Translations under genes and position numbers: made by a program
Shown here: positions 6,689 through 11,370 of the stretch, in pieces
Layout: the number at the start of each line of letters is the position of its first letter
Position numbering within the stretch: position 1 is the stretch's first letter
Notes under the pieces: model-generated
The model's database searches: none
What the model was told of the DNA's origin: nothing
Seen by the model: the letters and a program-made list of their open reading frames with translations, nothing else
DNA from: Spongiicolonus versatilis
Lineage (GTDB): Bacteria > Pseudomonadota > Gammaproteobacteria > Arenicellales > Spongiicolonaceae
Direction of reading: 5' to 3'
DNA: 11,370 bases
NCBI GenBank assembly: GCA_028286165.1
Contig: JAPYMU010000030.1
Location: 1 to 11,370, forward strand

Positions 6689-8164
6689 ATGATTAAACCA
6701 CAACACGCACTGCCGGCCCTGGCGTTGACCGCCATGGTGGCGATGCCGCTGTCGGTAACGCCCGCGGCGGCCCAGTTCAACGGGGTGGAGGTCAACATCA
6801 TGACCTTCACCGGCCCGCAAATCGCCGAGCCGCTGCAGCGGCGGGCGCCGGAGTTCAAACGCATGACCGGCGCGCAAATCAATGTCATCACCGTGCCGTT
6901 TTCCGATTTGTATACCAAACTGCTCACCGACTGGGCGACCGGCCAGAACAGCGTGGACGCCGCGGTGTTTGCGCCGCAGTGGATGGTGGATTACATCGAG
7001 CCCGGCTATCTGGTTGACCTGTCGGCACAGGTGGCGGCCGACTCCGCGTTGCAGGTGGACGACATCTCGCCGTTTTTCCGCGAGTTCAGCCAGCGCTACA
7101 AAGGCAAAACTTACATGCTGACGCTGGACGGCGATTTTCAGATGGCCTACTACCGCACCGATGTGCTGGACCAACTCGGCAAACAGCCGCCGCAAACCTG
7201 GGACGATTACCTGTCCATCGCCCGCGCCGCGCACGGCAAGGATTGGAACGGCGACGGCGAGGCCGATTACGGTTCGTGCATTTCCAAAAAGCGCAACGCG
7301 CAGGCGTACTGGGCGGTGATGTCCATCGCCGGCGGTTTTCTGCAGTCGCAGGGCACCAAACAGGGCGCGTTTTTTGACGCGCAAACCATGAAGCCGTTGG
7401 TCAACAACGATGCATTCGCCGCGGCGCTGAAGGTTTATGTGGACACCACCGACTACGGGCCGCCGGATGAAATCAACCTGGATGTGGGCGACACCCGCGG
7501 GCTGTTCACCCAGGGGCGCTGCGCCTTGACCGTGGACTGGGGCGACATCGGCACCCTGGCCATTGAGGAAGGCTCCAAAATCAAAGACAAGGTCGGCGCG
7601 GTGCCGCTGCCCGGTTCCGAGCGGGTGCTGGACCGCGCCACCGGCAAACTCGCGCGGTGTAATTCCCGCCGCTGCCCGTACGCCGAAGGCGGCGTCAACC
7701 GCGCGCCATATGCCGCGTTTGGCGGCTGGTCGGGCGGCATCAGCAGCGCCGCCGGCAAGCGGGTGCGGGATGCGGCCTACGCGTTCTTTTCCTACATGAG
7801 CCAGCCGGCGCAGAGCAATGTGGATGTGACCATCGGCAAAACCGGGTTCAACCCGTACCGCGTGTCGCAGTTTGAAAACCTCAGCCACTGGCTGGACGGC
7901 GGCATGAGCCGGGCCGCCGCGCGCAACTACTTGGGCGCCATCGGCGACAGCATGAACTCACCGAACATGATTCTGGATCTGCGCATTCCGCAAAACCAGC
8001 GTTACCAGCAGAATGTTCTGGACACCGCGGTGGCGCGGTTGCTGGCCGGCGAAATCAACATCCGGCAGACCATGCGGCAAATCGAATCCGGCTGGGAGGA
8101 AATCACCGACGAACTCGGGCGCGGCGAACAGGCGCAAGCGTATCGTGCGACCCTCGGGCAGTGA
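6689..8164 (+). CDS. ABC transporter extracellular solute-binding protein, family 1 (sugar type)
   Basis: This is the periplasmic receptor of a sugar ABC importer. It has 491 residues, longer than the usual 400-450. Residues 1-28 are a signal peptide with an AAA/Q cleavage site; no lipobox cysteine is seen, so it should be a soluble periplasmic protein. The mature part shows family 1 features: VNIMTFTGPQIAEPLQRRAP, TGAQINVITVPFSDLYTKLL, YMLTLDGDFQMAYYRTDVL, WDDYLSIARA, GRCALTVDWGDIG, and YAAFGGWSGGISSAAGKRVR followed by a helix and YMSQPAQSNVDVTIGKTGFN. A DxNxDxxxD loop (D185, N187, D189, D193) resembles a calcium site. A Cx4C pair sits in CNSRRCPY shortly before the NRAPYAAFGGWSG segment and could form a disulfide. 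The gene ends in GTGA, overlapping the first permease by four bases. The ligand is inferred to be L-fucose or a similar sugar from the neighbouring enzymes only. Confidence 0.93.
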   Translation: MIKPQHALPALALTAMVAMPLSVTPAAAQFNGVEVNIMTFTGPQIAEPLQRRAPEFKRMTGAQINVITVPFSDLYTKLLTDWATGQNSVDAAVFAPQWMVDYIEPGYLVDLSAQVAADSALQVDDISPFFREFSQRYKGKTYMLTLDGDFQMAYYRTDVLDQLGKQPPQTWDDYLSIARAAHGKDWNGDGEADYGSCISKKRNAQAYWAVMSIAGGFLQSQGTKQGAFFDAQTMKPLVNNDAFAAALKVYVDTTDYGPPDEINLDVGDTRGLFTQGRCALTVDWGDIGTLAIEEGSKIKDKVGAVPLPGSERVLDRATGKLARCNSRRCPYAEGGVNRAPYAAFGGWSGGISSAAGKRVRDAAYAFFSYMSQPAQSNVDVTIGKTGFNPYRVSQFENLSHWLDGGMSRAAARNYLGAIGDSMNSPNMILDLRIPQNQRYQQNVLDTAVARLLAGEINIRQTMRQIESGWEEITDELGRGEQAQAYRATLGQ

Positions 8165-9276
8165 ACGCCGCAGGGCCGCCGCCGGCCGGCAGATGGTCGC
8201 TGTGGGCCGACCGTAATGCAGGTTCAATTTTCCTGCTGCCGGCGGCGGTGGTGGTGCTCGCGTTTTCGCTGTTTCCGCTGCTGGCGTCGTTTTACCTGTC
8301 GCTGCACCGGTTTAAGTTTGTAAGCGGCGGTTTTGAGTTGCGCCATGTCGGCTGGCTCAACTACAAAAAACTCCTGTTCGGCAGCCAGCAGTACCATTTC
8401 CTCGGCACCGCCGGGGAATGGCATGCGGCGTTCACTTTTGTGGTGGTGGCGGCCGCCGCGGCGTTAATTTTCTACCTGTACCGCGCGGCGCGGCGCGGCG
8501 TTGGCGCAGCCGGGATAGTCGGTCGGGTGTTGGCCGCGGCCGCGCTGCTGGTTCTCCTGCTGCTGTTTTTGCGCATCATCGTCACCGGCGTTCCCGGCAC
8601 ATTGGCGACCACTTTGGTTTATGTTTTTGCCGGCGGCGCGCTGCAGTTTGCCATCGGCCTCGGCCTGGCGCTGCTGTGCACTTCCGGCCTGCGCGGTGGC
8701 AATTTTTTCCGCGTGGTGTTTTTTCTGCCGCTGATGGTGACGCCGGTGGGCATCGCCTACGCGTTTCGCATGTTGTCGGACATGTCCAAGGGGCCCTTTG
8801 CGCCGCTGTGGAAATTTTTTGGCGGCGAGAATTTTTCCTGGGCCGCCGACCCATGGCAGGCGCGCATGGTGGTGATTATCGGCGACTCGTGGCAGTGGAT
8901 TCCGTTCATCTTCATCATCATGCTGGCGGCGATTGAAAATGTGGACAACGAACAGCGCGAGGCGGCGCGCATGGACGGCGCCGATGCGTGGCAGGTGTTC
9001 GCCCATGTGACCTGGCCGGCGGTGATGCCGGCGGCGGCGACGGTGGTTTTAATCCGCGCCATTGAGGCGTTCAAAATCATCGACCTGCCCAACATCCTCA
9101 CCAACGGCGGGCCCGGCATCGCCACCGAATCCATGGCGCTGCACGCTTTCGCCGCCTGGCGGACGCTGGACTTGGGTGGCTCGGCCGCGGTGGCCTACCT
9201 GCTGCTGGTGGTCAGCGTGGTGCTGAGCATTTCGTTTTTCAATTTGGTGGTGGCGCCGTCGCGGAGGCTGCGCTGA
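8161..9276 (+). CDS. Sugar ABC transporter permease 1 (MalF/UgpA type) with an extra membrane segment
   Basis: This is one of the two inner-membrane subunits of the importer. It starts at a GTG that overlaps the stop of the binding-protein gene (GTGA) and ends in TGATG shared with the second permease, so translation is coupled throughout. It has 371 residues, against about 290-310 for ordinary members. The first helix (about 22-46) ends in the conserved FYLSLHRF region. The core runs from about residue 148 (TLATTLVYVFAGGALQFAIGLGLALL) through RVVFFLPLMVTPVGIAYAFRML. The cytoplasmic EAA loop, which docks on the ATPase, is at about 267-290 (EAARMDGADAWQVFAHVTWP). NILTNGGPGIATES follows. The extra length is mostly a hydrophobic insertion at about 90-145: two helices around a basic YRAARRG loop, just before the core helices. 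Confidence 0.93.
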   Translation: MNAAGPPPAGRWSLWADRNAGSIFLLPAAVVVLAFSLFPLLASFYLSLHRFKFVSGGFELRHVGWLNYKKLLFGSQQYHFLGTAGEWHAAFTFVVVAAAAALIFYLYRAARRGVGAAGIVGRVLAAAALLVLLLLFLRIIVTGVPGTLATTLVYVFAGGALQFAIGLGLALLCTSGLRGGNFFRVVFFLPLMVTPVGIAYAFRMLSDMSKGPFAPLWKFFGGENFSWAADPWQARMVVIIGDSWQWIPFIFIIMLAAIENVDNEQREAARMDGADAWQVFAHVTWPAVMPAAATVVLIRAIEAFKIIDLPNILTNGGPGIATESMALHAFAAWRTLDLGGSAAVAYLLLVVSVVLSISFFNLVVAPSRRLR

Positions 9277-10280
9277 TGGCACCGGCCGGTTTTCGTCCGC
9301 TGCGCATCGCCGGTTATGCGGCGCTGGTTTTGTGGAGCGCGGTGGTGCTGTTTCCGCTGTACTGGGTGGCGATTACTTCGTTCAAGACGCCGTCCCAGGT
9401 CAACGGCGGCCCCTACTACCTGCCGTTTGTGGACTTCATGCCGTCGCTTCATGCCTGGGTCTACCTGCTGGTGGATTTGCGCAACGACACCCTGCGGCCG
9501 TTTTTTAATTCTTTTGTCGTTGCCCTGTGCAGCACCGTGCTGGCGGTGCTGGCCGGCGCCATGGCGGCATATGGTCTGTCGCGGTTTCGCTACCGGGTGC
9601 ATCTCGGCAGCATCGGTTTGTTTCTGCTGGCGTTAGGGTTGGCGGCGGTTGCTGTCGTGCAAGCCGGCGTGCATTGGCCGGTGGCGGCCGCGGCGGCATT
9701 GGCGTTTTTCTTTCTCGCGGTCCGCGCCCTGGCGCCGCGCATGCGCCGCAGCGTGGGCAACCAGGACATTCTGTTCTGGCTGATATCGCAGCGCATACTG
9801 CCGCCGGTGGTGGTGGTGATTCCGGTGTATCTCATGTTTCAGCAACTGAACATGCTGGACACCTTGCCGGCGCTGGTGGTGACTTACGCCACGGTTAACC
9901 TGCCCATCGTGGTGTGGATTATGTACGACTTTTTCAATGCCCTGCCGCGCGACCTGGAGGAAAGCGCGGCCATGGACGGCGCCTCGCGCATGGTGATTTT
10001 CCTGACCGTGGCATTGCCCCTGGCGCGCGCCGGGCTGGCTGCGGTTTTTCTGCTGGTTTGGATCTTGTCGTGGAACGAGTATCTGCTGGCGCTGTTTCTT
10101 TCCACCGCCGACTCCCAGACCATGCCGCTGCTGGTGGCCGCGCAGAACGCCACCCGCGGTCCGCAGTGGTGGTACATGTCGGCGCTGATTGTGCTGATGA
10201 TTGTGCCGGTGATTGCGTTAGCCATGCTGCTGATGCGCTTCATTCGCCGCGGCTTCCTGGTCGGCGCGGTCAAAGGGTGA
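9276..10280 (+). CDS. Sugar ABC transporter permease 2 (MalG/UgpE type) with an extra membrane hairpin
   Basis: This is the second inner-membrane subunit of the importer and pairs with the preceding permease. Its ATG overlaps the previous stop by one base (TGATG). It has 334 residues; ordinary members have about 270-290. Conserved parts are the first helix ending FPLYWVAITSFK (about 26-37), FFNSFVVALCSTVLAVLAGAMAAYGLSRF (76-104), FWLISQRILPPVVVVIPVYLMFQQLNMLDT (167-196), the EAA loop at about 228-253 (EESAAMDGASRMVIFLTVALPLARAG), and SWNEYLLALFL. Between about residues 107 and 160 lies an extra hydrophobic hairpin rich in Ala, Leu and Val, ended by the basic RALAPRMRRS. In typical relatives SRFRF is followed almost directly by the LFWILS helix. 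The protein ends 15 bp before the ATPase start. Confidence 0.93.
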   Translation: MAPAGFRPLRIAGYAALVLWSAVVLFPLYWVAITSFKTPSQVNGGPYYLPFVDFMPSLHAWVYLLVDLRNDTLRPFFNSFVVALCSTVLAVLAGAMAAYGLSRFRYRVHLGSIGLFLLALGLAAVAVVQAGVHWPVAAAAALAFFFLAVRALAPRMRRSVGNQDILFWLISQRILPPVVVVIPVYLMFQQLNMLDTLPALVVTYATVNLPIVVWIMYDFFNALPRDLEESAAMDGASRMVIFLTVALPLARAGLAAVFLLVWILSWNEYLLALFLSTADSQTMPLLVAAQNATRGPQWWYMSALIVLMIVPVIALAMLLMRFIRRGFLVGAVKG

Positions 10281-10285
10281 GGGGT

Positions 10286-10291
10286 GAGGGG
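10286..10291 (+). promoter_or_regulatory. Shine-Dalgarno of the ABC ATPase gene
   Basis: GAGGGG lies four bases before the ATG at 10296 and five bases after the permease 2 stop. It supports 10296 as the start over the upstream GTG at 10284, which lies within the same GGGTGAG-rich patch, and over the ATG at 10308. Confidence 0.5.
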
Positions 10292-10295
10292 CATC

Positions 10296-11369
10296 ATGCG
10301 AATCGCCATGCGCAATGTGAACAAATGGTTTGGCGCAAACCATGTGGTCAATCATGTGAATCTGGAAGCGGAGGAGGGTGAGTTTGTCATCCTGCTGGGC
10401 CCGTCCGGCTGCGGCAAGACCACGATTTTGCGGCTGATTGCCGGGCTGGAACAATGCGACGAGGGGCAAATCATCATCGGTGAGCGCGATGTGACCGCGC
10501 TGCCTCCCAAGTTCCGCGACCTGGCGATGGTGTTTCAATCCTACGCGCTGTATCCGCACAAAACGGTCGCCGACAACATCGCCTTCCCTTTGGCGCTGCG
10601 GCGGGTGCCGGCCGGGGAGCGGCGGCAGGCGGCGCATGAGGCGGCGGCGCAAGTCAAAATTGCCGACCTGCTGGAGCGTTACCCGCGCCAGTTGTCGGGC
10701 GGCCAGCGGCAGCGGGTGGCGCTGGCGCGGGCGATTGTGCGGCGGCCGGCGGCGTTTCTCATGGACGAGCCGCTGTCCAATCTGGACGCGCGGCTGCGCA
10801 GCCACATGCGCGCCGAGTTAAAAAACATCCAAAAGCGCCTGGGCATCACCACCGTGTATGTCACCCACGACCAGATTGAGGCGATGACTTTGGGCGACCG
10901 GGTGGTGGTGCTGAACCAGGGCGAGGTTTCACAAGTCGGCCCGCCCGGCGAGATTTACGGCAACCCGCGCACGTTGTTTGTCGCCGATTTTGTCGGCTCC
11001 CCGCCCATGAACCAGGTGCGCGGCCGGGTTCGGCAAGGCGTGTTTTACGCCGGGGATTCCAAAGTTGCGGTGGACGCCGCGGATTGTGAACATGCGGTGC
11101 TGGGTGTGCGCACCGAAGATGTGGCGCCGGCCGCGGCCGCCGATGGGGATTTTGCCGGCGTTATCTATGCCAGCGAATTATTGGGCGACTGCACGCTGGT
11201 CACCTGCCAAACCGGCGACACGCTGCTTGCGCTCAAAACTGATAAAAATTTTGCCGGCGGCATCGGCGAACCGTTTGGCGTGCGCCTTAACCGTGACCGT
11301 CTGTTTTTGTTTGACGCCAACCATGGGCGGAGAATCGACAACAACGCGCGGCGCGCGGGTAAGCCATGA
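10296..11369 (+). CDS. Sugar ABC transporter ATP-binding protein (MalK/UgpC type)
   Basis: This is the cytoplasmic ATPase that powers the importer. From the ATG at 10296 it has 357 residues, the usual length for the MalK/UgpC (CUT1) group. All nucleotide-binding motifs are intact: Walker A GPSGCGKTT (about 35-43), Q-loop Q81 in MVFQSYALYPH, signature LSGGQRQR (133-140), Walker B FLMDEP with D157 and E158, D-loop SNLDAR, and H-loop H191 in VTHDQ. The C-terminal third (from about 240) is the MalK-type TOBE/OB regulatory domain, with LGVRTEDV and ASELLGDCTLVTCQTGD. A homodimer would serve the two permeases. The GTG at 10284 would add four residues, and the ATG at 10308 would remove four; the GAGGGG site favours 10296. 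The stop TGA at 11367-11369 is embedded in ATGA, suggesting another coupled gene beyond the window. Confidence 0.94.
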   Translation: MRIAMRNVNKWFGANHVVNHVNLEAEEGEFVILLGPSGCGKTTILRLIAGLEQCDEGQIIIGERDVTALPPKFRDLAMVFQSYALYPHKTVADNIAFPLALRRVPAGERRQAAHEAAAQVKIADLLERYPRQLSGGQRQRVALARAIVRRPAAFLMDEPLSNLDARLRSHMRAELKNIQKRLGITTVYVTHDQIEAMTLGDRVVVLNQGEVSQVGPPGEIYGNPRTLFVADFVGSPPMNQVRGRVRQGVFYAGDSKVAVDAADCEHAVLGVRTEDVAPAAAADGDFAGVIYASELLGDCTLVTCQTGDTLLALKTDKNFAGGIGEPFGVRLNRDRLFLFDANHGRRIDNNARRAGKP

Positions 11370-11370
11370 A
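11366..11370 (+). CDS. Probable start codon of a further operon gene, cut by the window edge
   Basis: ATG at 11366 overlaps the ATPase stop in the classic ATGA arrangement, and the frame continues as ATG AA at the edge. Three of the junctions in this operon are overlaps or nearly so, so another co-translated gene is likely. A fuconate dehydratase, sugar dehydrogenase or aldolase would complete the pathway, but nothing of the protein is visible. Confidence 0.35.

Noticed and set aside
6641..7888. 415-codon minus-strand open frame opposite the solute-binding protein
   Set aside because: It is a mirror frame of a well-recognised gene with no domain-like sequence; a by-product of GC-rich codon use.
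10275..10292. GGGTGAG direct repeat at the permease 2/ATPase junction
   Set aside because: It is explained by the stop codon followed by a purine-rich ribosome site; two copies of a 7-mer are not a meaningful repeat.
1..11370. CRISPR arrays, tRNA/rRNA genes, insertion sequences, attachment sites, toxin-antitoxin or phage-defence genes
   Set aside because: None were seen on reading both strands; all substantial stretches are accounted for by metabolic and transport genes.

Overview
The window is GC-rich, densely coding DNA of proteobacterial character. TRAP and MalK-type ABC sugar transporters, short or overlapping gene junctions and frequent GTG/TTG start candidates point to an alpha- or gammaproteobacterium, plausibly marine or host-associated. 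No rRNA, tRNA or phylogenetic marker is present, so the taxonomic guess is weak. I see no insertion sequence, CRISPR array, tRNA or phage gene. The window holds ten recognisable genes, one of them broken, and both ends cut an operon.

Layout. Positions 1-4152 on the minus strand read, in transcription order: a phytanoyl-CoA dioxygenase (PhyH) family oxygenase, then a complete TRAP periplasmic binding protein (dctP), an enlarged small permease (dctQ), and a large permease (dctM) that runs off the left edge. The dctM gene is broken: its reading frame shifts near 780-811, and a stretch expected between the two halves is missing. Divergent from the PhyH gene, across about 42 bp, the plus strand carries an aldo/keto reductase of the L-fucose (D-threo-aldose) dehydrogenase type and a FucU/RbsD-type mutarotase. 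A COG3618 amidohydrolase of the L-fuconolactonase type lies convergently on the minus strand and overlaps the mutarotase by 20 bp. After a 170-190 bp divergent intergenic region, the plus strand carries a complete sugar ABC importer: a family 1 solute-binding protein, two permeases and a MalK-type ATPase, with overlapping or nearly abutting junctions. The ATPase stop codon lies inside an ATGA that probably starts another gene beyond the right edge.

How the genes fit together. The ABC importer, mutarotase, dehydrogenase and lactonase form the upper part of a non-phosphorylative route for L-fucose or a similar 6-deoxy or aldose sugar: uptake, anomer interconversion, oxidation to the lactone, and hydrolysis to the aldonate. 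The expected next enzymes (fuconate dehydratase, KDF dehydrogenase or hydrolase) are not in the window and may follow on the right. The TRAP/PhyH operon may import and oxidise an unrelated acid, or belong to the same regulon; the sequence does not decide. The least ordinary observations are the broken dctM beside intact dctP/dctQ, an extra hydrophobic insertion in each ABC permease, and the 3'-overlapping convergent gene pair. I found nothing that I would call a wholly new system.
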